A DNA stretch of 40,704 bases from Chloroflexota bacterium (GTDB lineage: Bacteria; Chloroflexota; Dehalococcoidia; Lucifugimonadales; Lucifugimonadaceae): positions 1 to 40,704 of the forward strand of contig JABMNN010000090.1 of assembly GCA_013204545.1 (NCBI GenBank). Direction: 5' to 3'. The notes beneath the pieces were generated by a model, which worked only from the letters and a program-made list of their open reading frames with translations, did no database searches and was not told where the DNA came from. Shown here piece after piece: positions 17,135 through 24,815 of this stretch (positions are counted from its first letter, which is position 1; each line of letters starts with the position of its first letter). Position numbers and translations under genes: made by a program.

Positions 17135-18655
17135 TTGGTCCAAAAACGACGAACAAACCGCGTCAACGACGTTTCAGCAGCCCTTGATGGTGAAGACGAG
17201 TACAAAACCGCCTTCAACCGGATGGAAGAGACTGAAGACGAAGCGAACCATGTGATGGAAAACGGTGCAACAGCTGTAACCCGTTCAGAACTGGACATGT
17301 GGGAGGCGGCTCGAGCGTCAGATTCTTCAACGAGCATCACGAATGCTCTGCAAAACGAAGTGCAAGAATCCGAACTTACAGAAGACACCGTAAGGATGTA
17401 TCTTCGAGAAATCGGGCGAGTTGCCCTTCTGACTGCAGCCGACGAAGTTGTGCTTGCACGTGCCGTCGAGTTGGCTCAGCGTCTCGAAGCAATCGAAAAA
17501 GAAATCCAGGGTGAAATCGAGGTCGGTACACCTGACCCATTTACGATCATTACCGAAGTCATTTCGAAGCTCGGCCATGTTGGTGACACAGCTTCCGCAG
17601 TCGCCAAGTACCTTGGACTAGACACACCAGTCACACTTGGACGAGCGCTGGCAGATCCTGATCTTCGAGCCTTGGTGGACGGTAAACGCGAAGACGAATT
17701 GGTCAACTATCTCTCGGACGCACTCGGTGTTGAGCCAGATGAGGCACACAAGTTGGTGGTAGAGCTTTCCGTTCTATCTCGTTTGCTTTCGTCAGACATG
17801 GTCGAAATCCTCGGACTCGACCCGGTGCTCAACGATCTACCCGACTATATTGTTAAACCTGATTTCTTGGCCGCTCTACAGCCGCTGACACCTGTCTTGA
17901 ATGCTCATATCATGCGCGTTCGGGAAGAGGGTCAAAAAGCCCGGCGGCATTTGGGCGAAGCTAACCTTCGACTCGTCGTCAGTGTTGCCAAAAAACATCT
18001 CAATCGTGGTCTGTCGATGCTTGATCTAATCCAAGAAGGCAACATCGGTCTGTTGCGTGCAATTGAGAAATTCGACTTCCGTAAAGGATTCAAATTCTCA
18101 ACCTATGCGACTTGGTGGATTCGACAGGGAATCACGCGAGCAATCGCCGACCAAGCACGGACGATTCGTATTCCTGTTCACGTCGTTGAGACACTGAACA
18201 AGATCATGCGAGCACGTCGTGAGCTTGGGCAGCAGCTCAACCGTGAGCCTACTGTCGAAGAGCTCGCTGAACGAGTTGAACTTTCTATGGAGCGTGTATC
18301 TGAAATCCTTCAGATGTCACAGGAGCCTGTGTCTCTCGAAACTCCAATCGGTGAGGACGCAGAGAACGAGCTCGGTGATCTAATTCAGGACAGTTCCGCA
18401 CCAGCACCCGCCGACGTTGCTGCCCAGTCTTCGATGCGAGAACAAGTTGACCTAGTACTCAGCCATTTACAGGATCGCGAACGTCGAGTTCTCGAACTCC
18501 GATTTGGGCTATTCGACGGTCGACCTCGAACGCTTGAGGAGATCGGTGGAGAACTGAATCTCACCCGAGAACGTATCCGACAGATTGAGCGCAAAGCTCT
18601 GGGTCGGCTTCGCGGTGACGCGCATGTTGCTGAACTACGAGAGTTGCTCATCTAG
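17135..18655 (+). CDS. rpoD: Primary RNA polymerase sigma-70 factor (RpoD/SigA)
   Basis: The housekeeping sigma factor. Region 1.2 lies near residues 84-115 ([19 protein letters not shown]). A non-conserved segment of about 150 residues follows. Region 2 spans about 268-340, with [19 protein letters not shown] and [16 protein letters not shown]. Region 3 spans about 345-425, with the conserved [13 protein letters not shown]. Region 4 spans about 436-500, with the helix-turn-helix [20 protein letters not shown]. It starts with TTG at 17135, seven bases after AAAGGA. No strong alternative start is close. The acidic N-terminus (residues 15-50) resembles region 1.1 in charge but is short. Promoter -10 and -35 recognition residues appear intact. 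It stands alone, closed by a very strong terminator. Confidence 0.95.
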   Translation: MVQKRRTNRVNDVSAALDGEDEYKTAFNRMEETEDEANHVMENGATAVTRSELDMWEAARASDSSTSITNALQNEVQESELTEDTVRMYLREIGRVALLTAADEVVLARAVELAQRLEAIEKEIQGEIEVGTPDPFTIITEVISKLGHVGDTASAVAKYLGLDTPVTLGRALADPDLRALVDGKREDELVNYLSDALGVEPDEAHKLVVELSVLSRLLSSDMVEILGLDPVLNDLPDYIVKPDFLAALQPLTPVLNAHIMRVREEGQKARRHLGEANLRLVVSVAKKHLNRGLSMLDLIQEGNIGLLRAIEKFDFRKGFKFSTYATWWIRQGITRAIADQARTIRIPVHVVETLNKIMRARRELGQQLNREPTVEELAERVELSMERVSEILQMSQEPVSLETPIGEDAENELGDLIQDSSAPAPADVAAQSSMREQVDLVLSHLQDRERRVLELRFGLFDGRPRTLEEIGGELNLTRERIRQIERKALGRLRGDAHVAELRELLI

Positions 18656-18670
18656 TCTCTAAAGTACTAA

Positions 18671-18717
18671 AAAATAAAAAGCCCTGTGCTGATAGTCAGT
18701 ACAGGGCTTTTTATTTT
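18671..18717. terminator. Strong bidirectional intrinsic terminator
   Basis: A perfect 17-bp inverted repeat: 18671-18687 (four A, T, five A, then GCCCTGT) pairs with 18701-18717 (ACAGGGC, then five T, A, four T). The loop itself pairs further through one G/T and four Watson-Crick pairs (18688-18692 with 18696-18700), leaving a three-base loop. A-tract and T-tract on both sides allow termination of the sigma gene (+) and of the convergent PIG-L gene (-). Confidence 0.93.
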
Positions 18718-18728
18718 GATCGCATGAA

Positions 18729-19532
18729 TTAGAAGCTGGAGGCAATGTCGAAGCCTTCTGGCACTATCACGGCGCACAATCTTGTCTTGCCCAGAAACAC
18801 ACGTTGAACGATTAATGGCATTCGCTCAAGCAACCTCAGAGGCAGCGGTCCTCTAGCGATCTCAGATGCATACCATCGAGATGCAATTCGACGAACTCGC
18901 AACTCCTCAGAAACGTCGATCACAATCTCCGCGTACGTCGACTCCCGTAGTGACATCGGGAGATTGAACTGACCCTCTGAACCCATCCTCCGAATATCCC
19001 GTCCACTCAAGCTCATCAAACGAGCGTTGAATTGAACAAGCCATCTCGGCCACTCAAGTGCGTATAACCTTGTTCCATCCAAGCCGGAAGTTTCTACTGC
19101 CAGCTTTGTTGCTTGGTACACGACAGCGTGATCTGCATGACCGTAGTCACCGTACGACGAGTGTGTTATTACGACGTCTGGCTCGAATTCAGTAATCCGC
19201 CCACCGATTCGACTTGCCATCTCGGCAACGGGTACGACCGCCAGTTGAGGATCAAGATTCCTCCGAGTATGACACATAGATTTGTCGACTTCGTCTGGCC
19301 ACATGGCTCCTTCTGAATACCTAAGGGTTTCCACCACGTTGACCCCAAGTACCCCACAGGCATAGCGCAATCTCTGCGCTCGGTCTTCATTACCTGGAGC
19401 AAGACACAAAACTCTCACGTCTTGCCCATCAGAAACCAGTTTTGAAATCAGCCCACCAGCGAGCAACGTCTCATCGTCAGCATGGGCAACAACCATCATC
19501 ACCCTGACGGCTATTGCAGCAGACTGTATCAC
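18729..19532 (-). CDS. PIG-L/LmbE-family zinc deacetylase
   Basis: A zinc-dependent de-N-acetylase fold protein of 267 residues. The first metal motif is AHADDET (His17, Asp20). The second is the HADHAVV segment in the middle of the protein, matching the family HxxDH-type site. Known relatives deacetylate GlcNAc-PI, GlcNAc-inositol of mycothiol or bacillithiol, chitobiose or antibiotics; the substrate here is unknown. The start is GTG at 19532, overlapping the stop of the upstream SRPBCC gene as GTGA, which supports both the start and translational coupling. It ends against the strong terminator shared with the sigma gene. Confidence 0.88.
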   Translation of the reverse strand: MIQSAAIAVRVMMVVAHADDETLLAGGLISKLVSDGQDVRVLCLAPGNEDRAQRLRYACGVLGVNVVETLRYSEGAMWPDEVDKSMCHTRRNLDPQLAVVPVAEMASRIGGRITEFEPDVVITHSSYGDYGHADHAVVYQATKLAVETSGLDGTRLYALEWPRWLVQFNARLMSLSGRDIRRMGSEGQFNLPMSLRESTYAEIVIDVSEELRVRRIASRWYASEIARGPLPLRLLERMPLIVQRVFLGKTRLCAVIVPEGFDIASSF

Positions 19533-19984
19533 TTGGACAACTCTGCTTCAGCCTTCATATCGCCCAACCAGGATTCCGTCATCTGGCGTATTAGCCATCG
19601 AGGGTAAGTAAGTCGTATCGGAAGCAATGTGCTCGAAAAATGCTTCCGATCCATCACTCTACATCCGTCTCCGTCTGATTCAATCGAGATAGATCGAACC
19701 GCCGTGATTGAGAATTTGGTCGATCTCCATTCGATCAATCTTCCTGAATCGATACGGCTGATCGTTACGCTAAAAGGCACGTTTCTACACGCCATTCGAA
19801 GCTTGAAACCGAACTTGTGATCAGCGCACCAAGATTTACCTATTGGTGCGCCCCAAACTTCTGTGCAACCTTTCGACCATTCAGGCCATCGTTCTGCATC
19901 CTCTACTATCCTCCAAACAAGTTCAGATGGAGCGTCAATAAATACACCGGATGACATATGAAATTCGAAGAATTTTAGAAACAT
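19529..19984 (-). CDS. SRPBCC-fold (polyketide cyclase/START-like) protein
   Basis: A small helix-grip protein. The N-terminal strand-helix reads SSGVFIDAPSELVWRIVEDA, followed by RWPEWSKG, the usual start of polyketide cyclase/dehydrase-like SRPBCC domains. Such proteins bind hydrophobic ligands in a cavity; no catalytic residue can be assigned. I chose ATG at 19984 (151 residues), three bases after an AGGGA ribosome binding site. The longest frame begins with TTG at 20041 but would add 19 basic residues and crowd the divergent Fur promoter. Its stop overlaps the start of the PIG-L gene by three bases (GTGA), so the two are coupled and may act on the same lipid or glycoconjugate. Confidence 0.8.
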   Translation of the reverse strand: MFLKFFEFHMSSGVFIDAPSELVWRIVEDAERWPEWSKGCTEVWGAPIGKSWCADHKFGFKLRMACRNVPFSVTISRIDSGRLIEWRSTKFSITAVRSISIESDGDGCRVMDRKHFSSTLLPIRLTYPRWLIRQMTESWLGDMKAEAELSK

Positions 19985-20060
19985 TGTTCCCTGATCGTGA
20001 CGCAGTCGTGGCAAACTTGCTCGACGAATCGTTGTAAACAAAACAAAGCTGCCGATATCG

Positions 20061-20489
20061 ATGTCTGAGTCTAGTCAATCACCAACCGAAGTTCTACGTG
20101 GATCCGGCCTCCGAGCTACTCCAGCGCGTCGGGCGATAATCGATGTGCTACGCGCAGCCCACGCTCACATGACCGTCACGGAAGTGATCGAGGCGTTGTC
20201 CAAACTCGGCTATAAATTCGATCAATCAACTGTCTACCGCGTATTGAGCGACCTTAGAGGTGTTCGCCTTGTCGCCGAGTCTCGCTTGAGCCCCGGCGAC
20301 ACAGTATTCGAATGGATCGGTCAGTCGAATCACCACCATCTCCAATGCACAAGCTGTGGGCGCACTCTCCCTCTCGATGATGAACTCGTCCACGACTTCA
20401 TCGCACAAGTTCACAAGCGTCACGGCTTCCACGTGAACGCCACACATCTAGTGCTATCCGGCATCGAACACGACTGTCCGGCAGACTAA
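20061..20489 (+). CDS. Fur-family metal-dependent transcriptional regulator
   Basis: A 142-residue regulator of the Fur/Zur/PerR family. The N-terminal winged helix is seen in GLRATPARRAIIDVL and the recognition segment FDQSTVYRVLSDL. The dimerisation domain contains the His-rich NHHHLQCTSCG, combining metal-binding histidines with the first CxxC of a structural zinc site. The second pair is reduced to a single Cys near the C-terminus (HDCPAD). Metal specificity (iron, zinc, peroxide sensing) cannot be decided. No Fur box is obvious in the 76-base divergent region towards the SRPBCC/PIG-L pair. A terminator follows immediately. Confidence 0.92.
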   Translation: MSESSQSPTEVLRGSGLRATPARRAIIDVLRAAHAHMTVTEVIEALSKLGYKFDQSTVYRVLSDLRGVRLVAESRLSPGDTVFEWIGQSNHHHLQCTSCGRTLPLDDELVHDFIAQVHKRHGFHVNATHLVLSGIEHDCPAD

Positions 20490-20491
20490 AA

Positions 20492-20517
20492 TGCTCTGAT
20501 CAGCAGAGTGTTTTTTT
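20492..20517 (+). terminator. Intrinsic terminator of the Fur-family gene
   Basis: CTCTG (20494-20498) pairs with CAGAG (20504-20508) around a five-base loop, extended by two G/T pairs, and is followed by seven T (20511-20517). It starts a few bases after the stop codon. Confidence 0.8.
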
Positions 20518-20601
20518 GCCAAAGCAATTCGATTGAGCGAGCCACAAAGTGTCAATTGCAGCCAGCGATCAAGTCGTGCAAGTAGCGCCCAGAGCTCACG
20601 A

Positions 20602-21495
20602 CTAAATCAGGCTGAACTTGGTTACACGTTGTCCTTGACCACGCTCGCCGATCTCCGCAACGTAGATGTTGCCCTTCGAATCGAACCAGCCTCCGTGTGC
20701 TGCCTGACACGCATCAGGATTCCCACGCCATCGAGTTATCAGATCACCTTCCAGCGTCCAGATTGAAACGCCGTTTCCACCGCCCTGCTCTACTACGTAG
20801 ACGATGTCATCATCAAAGAAGATATCGCCAGGGCCAACGACGTCATTCCACTCGGTCAGATAGTTTCCATCTTTATCAAAAATCTGAATTCTGTTGTTCT
20901 CGCGATCACAAATGTAGACCTTGTTGTTCTTATCGACTCCAACCTTATGGAGAATCGAAAATTGCCCCGGTCCTTTGCCGGCCTCACCCCACGAGTGCTC
21001 GAGATTACCGTCGGCACTGAATCGATGCACCCGACGGTTCGCGTAGCCATCCGTTACGAATAATCGACCGTCTGTGGCAGTCGCCAATCCGGTCGGCATA
21101 TTGAACGGCGCTCCCTGTTCGTTGGTACTCGTAACAGTGATGTTCGCGTAGCCGTGGGTCCCGAGTTCCATCAGCACATCACCATTTTCGTTGTGCTTTG
21201 TCACCTGATGAGTTTGGTGATCGGCGAGCCAGATGTGGTCGTCTTTATCGATGAACACTCCGTGCGGAACTCGGAACTCGCCCTTATCGAGACCTAAATC
21301 GCCCCATGACCCTATGAACTGACCATCAGCGGTCCAGCAGGTGACAGGATGCTTAGAGCGGCTAAAAAGCCAAACGCGGTCTTGTGAATCGACTCCAACG
21401 TCGGCGCACTGTCCCAACTCCCAGAACGCTGGCTTGTGACGCAGCCAGTCTCGGTCCACTTCGTATCGAAATTTGCCTTCACCAACTGTAGTCAT
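20602..21495 (-). CDS. Six-bladed beta-propeller, PAL-like (NHL) lyase family
   Basis: A beta-propeller with NHL-type repeats, related to peptidyl-alpha-hydroxyglycine alpha-amidating lyase (PAL), which cleaves alpha-hydroxyglycine amides to an amide and glyoxylate. Residues equivalent to the PAL active site are present: Arg46 (LFSRSKHP), His78 (VPHGV), Tyr151 (TDGYANRRV), His183 (ILHKV) and His267 (AAHGG). The start is taken at ATG 21495 (MTTVGEG), like the paralogue's MTT start; an ATG at 21540 would add 15 residues. There is no signal peptide, so it is cytosolic. It is more divergent than the two tandem paralogues 1.2 kb upstream on the same strand. A purely structural or sensor role is the alternative. 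Confidence 0.85.
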   Translation of the reverse strand: MTTVGEGKFRYEVDRDWLRHKPAFWELGQCADVGVDSQDRVWLFSRSKHPVTCWTADGQFIGSWGDLGLDKGEFRVPHGVFIDKDDHIWLADHQTHQVTKHNENGDVLMELGTHGYANITVTSTNEQGAPFNMPTGLATATDGRLFVTDGYANRRVHRFSADGNLEHSWGEAGKGPGQFSILHKVGVDKNNKVYICDRENNRIQIFDKDGNYLTEWNDVVGPGDIFFDDDIVYVVEQGGGNGVSIWTLEGDLITRWRGNPDACQAAHGGWFDSKGNIYVAEIGERGQGQRVTKFSLI

Positions 21496-21758
21496 ATCTT
21501 CGCCACCGTAGAATATTGAGAGTTCATTACGCGAAATCATCGCGGATCGCCACGCTAGCTCCCCTAACGTATTCTGTCAACGGAGTCGTCAGTGCGAATT
21601 AACCGACCCGGAACATGCAGGTCGTCTTTTAGTTCTTATATGGACGGGATGTAGTTCGATGCAACGTCGTAAACTTACTCGCGTCCAAACAATACGATTA
21701 GGCTCAGATAAAAACTGCCCGGGATCAAGTCACAAAAGTGATGCCCAGAACTTAAATC

Positions 21759-22214
21759 ATGAAAGATCGCAAAAGAGCAGTGCTGGCTGCAATCGACGAT
21801 AACTGGCGACAATTCAGGGATTCGCTTGATCGACTCGTAAGCGAAGACATGTCAGTAACGGGCGCACTCGAAAATATGTCGGTAAACGATATCGTGGGGC
21901 ACGTGACGACTTGGGAGTCAGAACTGGTCAATTCGCTCGACCGTCGCACGATCGAAAATATTGATGACATCCACCGATTCAATCAACAAGAAACCTTCCG
22001 CAAAAAAGGCAACGCGCCACGTCAGACGATAGAAGAGATGGACAACGTCCATCGTTCGTTACGAGACCAACTAACCAAAGCACCGAGCACTTACTTCGAA
22101 CCGCTCGATCCGTTCCGCAAATTGATCGACTCATGCACCGTGCTGCACTATCAGGAACACGGGGCTCAGATCAGAATTTGGGCTGCCAAAAATTCTCACG
22201 CACCCACTAATTAG
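21759..22214 (+). CDS. DinB/ClbS-like four-helix protein
   Basis: A 151-residue, mostly helical protein that resembles the ClbS/DfsB (DUF1706) branch of the DinB-like superfamily. Support comes from the SVNDIVGHVTTWESELVNSL segment and the DDIHRFNQQ stretch. ClbS hydrolyses the cyclopropane of colibactin as self-protection, but most relatives have no known function. It is a lone plus-strand gene between minus-strand propeller and PPOX genes. The 218-base upstream region shows only small TCAC/GTGA symmetry and no clear promoter. Confidence in the fold is moderate and in function nil. Confidence 0.7.
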   Translation: MKDRKRAVLAAIDDNWRQFRDSLDRLVSEDMSVTGALENMSVNDIVGHVTTWESELVNSLDRRTIENIDDIHRFNQQETFRKKGNAPRQTIEEMDNVHRSLRDQLTKAPSTYFEPLDPFRKLIDSCTVLHYQEHGAQIRIWAAKNSHAPTN

Positions 22215-22238
22215 TCGTTAGTTACCATATTTATTGAG

Positions 22239-22726
22239 CTACTTATCGGCTTCCGTGATGATGTACCGAGGATGCCACTCGCCTCTCCACGATGTGATCC
22301 TTGTGGGTGCAACTTTTACAAGAAACCGAAGTCGGTCAGCGGTCTTCGCAGCGTAACTCGGGCCGTCAGGCCCCATGTATCTAACGGCCATTTCGTCGGC
22401 GATTTCTTTGGTCCGACCTATGAGACGAACAGGCCCCTCAACCACTTCGGCAATGCCCTCGACCGTCACACTCGTGTGTTCAGGATTAACGTCATCAGCA
22501 CACAGAATGCAAACTCTTTGCTCTTGGCTCAGGTTTTCGTACCAGCTAGCGCGGCCCCGAGGTATTACCCACATCACATCGCCGTCCCATCGCCGTCCCA
22601 TTGCTGCCACATCGCTGCAACATGAGGCGAACCATCAGGTTTGACTGTCCCGATACGAGCAATGATCGGCTGCGCGAGGAATTCATCAATCTCACTGGAA
22701 GACAATTTCCCGGACGTATGATTCAT
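22239..22726 (-). pseudogene. PPOX/F420-type FMN split-barrel protein, frameshifted by an 11-bp duplication
   Basis: A split-barrel flavin- or F420-binding protein of the pyridoxamine-phosphate-oxidase-like superfamily. The N-terminal part starts at ATG 22726 and reads LSSSEIDEFLAQPIIARIG, then TVKPDGSPHVAAMW. It continues in frame to WDGD and then hits TGA after five more codons. The rest (VMWVIPRGRASWYENLSQE to ITEADK) lies in another frame. The break coincides exactly with a tandem 11-bp repeat at 22577-22601. Removing one copy restores one continuous 158-residue protein. A GTG at 22610 could start a truncated 123-residue product lacking the first strands. It is the last gene of a minus-strand run with two PAL-like propellers. 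Real inactivation, a reversible slippage switch or an assembly error are all possible. Confidence 0.85.
22577..22601. repeat. 11-bp tandem duplication inside the PPOX gene
   Basis: The unit CATCGCCGTCC is present twice (22577-22587, 22588-22598), followed by the first three bases of a third copy. That is a 25-base run of period 11. Eleven is not a multiple of three, so the extra copy shifts the reading frame. Confidence 0.97.
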
Positions 22727-22783
22727 GGCTCTCGCCTTAGTACCTCAATCAACAGGAGTCGACGGACAACCATCATTCGGTGC

Positions 22784-23731
22784 TTACCCGCTAACTCGCG
22801 CCCATTTGCGAAGACTAGTCACTTCGCGCACAGGATCCTGCTGGGAACCGAACGCTGTATATGAAACTTCAGCCACATAAACCGAGCCCTCAGAATCGAC
22901 AGCCATAGCGTGCGGAGCAATGAACTGATCGTGACCCTCACCGCCATGCTCGTTTCCAAACCTCGTCACCTCGTTACCTTCTCGATCCATAACGACAACG
23001 CGACGTCCAAGCCTTCGTACGCCTTCCTGCACCGGTGGTGGCCCTGCCTCCGCAACGTACATGTTGGTATCCGCTCCCTTTCCGTTGGTAATTGCAATCG
23101 GACGATGAGAGTGAATCTGTTTCACGAACGCACCATCTGTCGTGAACGTTTGCAGACGAAAATTTTCGCGGTCGGCAACAGTTACCTTGTCGGTACCGTT
23201 CATTGCAATGTTGTGGGGTAACGAAAACTGTCCTTCACGTGAGCCAGGCTCACCCCAAGAAGTGATGTGTTTGCCCTCAGAATCAAATTTGTGAACGCGA
23301 GAGTTACCGTATCCGTCAGAAATAAACAGCTCGCCGGATTCGGGGTGAACGGCGACGTGCGTGGGCCGGTTGAACGGATCGCCTTCTTGCCATGCAGCAG
23401 GTTTGCCCTTCTCTCCGATACGAAAGATCAGTTTGCCTTCCTTCGTCCTCTTTTCTACCATGTGTGCGTCATCGTCGGCGAGAAACAAATTGTCCTCTCC
23501 ATCGATCGTGATGCCGTGCGGTCGAACAAACTCTCCAGCGCCCCATGTATCGAGGAAATTACCGTTCTTGTCGAAGATGATGACTGGGTGATCGCCACGA
23601 TTAAATACGTAGACATTATCGTTTGAGTCGACCGCCACAGATGTCGCTTCTTTGAAGAACATCGGGTGAGGAAGTTTCGCCCAATATGGGACTGGCTCGT
23701 AAACCGTTACTGATGTCGCTTTATTGACCAT
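22784..23731 (-). CDS. PAL-like six-bladed beta-propeller (peptidyl-hydroxyglycine lyase family)
   Basis: A 315-residue NHL/PAL-type propeller, cytosolic by lack of a signal peptide. The five residues expected for PAL catalysis and metal binding are present: Arg45 (VFNRGDHP), His72 (RPHGI), Tyr141 (SDGYGNSRV), His173 (LPHNI) and His274 (APHAM). NHL repeat segments alternate with VAVDSNDNVYVF-type strands. It aligns without gaps over about 280 residues to the gene immediately upstream, so the pair arose by tandem duplication. Spacing is 67 bases to that paralogue and 57 to the broken PPOX gene, suggesting one transcript. If it acts as a lyase, products would be glyoxylate and an amide. No partner monooxygenase (PHM) is seen in the window. 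Confidence 0.87.
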   Translation of the reverse strand: MVNKATSVTVYEPVPYWAKLPHPMFFKEATSVAVDSNDNVYVFNRGDHPVIIFDKNGNFLDTWGAGEFVRPHGITIDGEDNLFLADDDAHMVEKRTKEGKLIFRIGEKGKPAAWQEGDPFNRPTHVAVHPESGELFISDGYGNSRVHKFDSEGKHITSWGEPGSREGQFSLPHNIAMNGTDKVTVADRENFRLQTFTTDGAFVKQIHSHRPIAITNGKGADTNMYVAEAGPPPVQEGVRRLGRRVVVMDREGNEVTRFGNEHGGEGHDQFIAPHAMAVDSEGSVYVAEVSYTAFGSQQDPVREVTSLRKWARVSG

Positions 23732-23798
23732 GATCGTTCCTAATTTCCTGATTTGAAGTTTTGACGGTGGGAGGTCGGCAGAGTGTCAAATGTTCCTC

Positions 23799-24761
23799 CT
23801 ACGCCCGCCGCCACTTACGCAGACTCACGACTTCACCTAGTGGCTTTTCTTGCATGCCTGAGTTTTCCGGACTTGAGAAGTAGTTGGTCCATGCAACCTC
23901 AGCTGCATATACCGATCCTTGCGAGTCGGTCGATACTCCGTGCGGAGCTGTGAACTGGCCCGGTCCTTCGCCCGGCAACGGTCCTCCGAGATGCTGCAAA
24001 AACTCACCCTCAGGTGACAACACCGCAATCATCGCTCCGAGATTCGGAACACCCTGCTGCACTGGAGGTGGAATCATCTCCCCAACGTATAGTGCTGCAT
24101 CATTGCCCTTACCTTGCGTTACCGACATCGGGTGATGAATATGAATTTGCTCTACAAATTCACCGTCTGTTGTGAATATCTGTAGCCGGAAGTTCTCCCT
24201 GTCTGCCACAACAACTTTGTCAGCACCTAACATGCTGATGTTGTGCGGCAGGCTGAATTGCCCTGGATCAGTTCCCGGCTCGCCCCAAGAAGTGATGTGT
24301 TTCCCATTGGGATCGAATTTGTGAATTCGTGAATTTCCATAACCGTCGGAAACAAACAGCTCGCCCGTGATCGGATGAATTGCGATGTCGGTTGGGCGAT
24401 TGAACATACCACCACCCTGCCATTCACACGCTACGCCCTTGGTACCCAACGTGAACACGATTCCACCATCATTCGTTCGCTTCTGAACGAAATGACCGTT
24501 ATCGTCTACCAAGTACAAATTATCATCGGCGTCGATCTCGATGCCGTGTGGTCGGACGAATTCACCGTGCCCCATCCCTCTTAGAAAATTACCGTCAACA
24601 TCAAAGACAGCGATAGGCTCGGTACCACGATTGAACACGTAGACATTGTCTTTCGAGTCCACCGCAATCGAAGTTGCGTCACCACGGAACGTCACGCCCA
24701 TCGGTAGCTTCGCCCAACCAGTGACTGGCTCGAATCTTGTATGGGAAGTTGCTGTTGTCAT
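23799..24761 (-). CDS. PAL-like six-bladed beta-propeller (peptidyl-hydroxyglycine lyase family)
   Basis: A 320-residue paralogue of the following gene, with active-site-equivalent residues at identical positions: Arg45, His72, Tyr141, His173 and His274. Shared landmarks are VYVFNRG, FVRPHGI, SDGYGNSR, FSLPHNI and the C-terminal SLRKW. It starts at ATG 24761 and lies 54 bases downstream of the HpcH/HpaI aldolase gene on the same strand. Divergence between the copies is greatest in surface loops (residues 85-120 and 250-270), which may mean different substrates. As with its paralogue, lyase activity is inferred from conserved residues only. Confidence 0.87.
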   Translation of the reverse strand: MTTATSHTRFEPVTGWAKLPMGVTFRGDATSIAVDSKDNVYVFNRGTEPIAVFDVDGNFLRGMGHGEFVRPHGIEIDADDNLYLVDDNGHFVQKRTNDGGIVFTLGTKGVACEWQGGGMFNRPTDIAIHPITGELFVSDGYGNSRIHKFDPNGKHITSWGEPGTDPGQFSLPHNISMLGADKVVVADRENFRLQIFTTDGEFVEQIHIHHPMSVTQGKGNDAALYVGEMIPPPVQQGVPNLGAMIAVLSPEGEFLQHLGGPLPGEGPGQFTAPHGVSTDSQGSVYAAEVAWTNYFSSPENSGMQEKPLGEVVSLRKWRRA

Positions 24762-24815
24762 ATAAATTGTTACCGTATCGAATTTGTCTATTGATCTGAA
24801 ATATATTGCGAACGA

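Noticed and set aside
22206-22215. ACTAATTAGT palindrome at the end of the ClbS-like gene
   Set aside because: Short, AT-rich and overlapping a stop codon; no T-run, partner site or repeat elsewhere to support a function.
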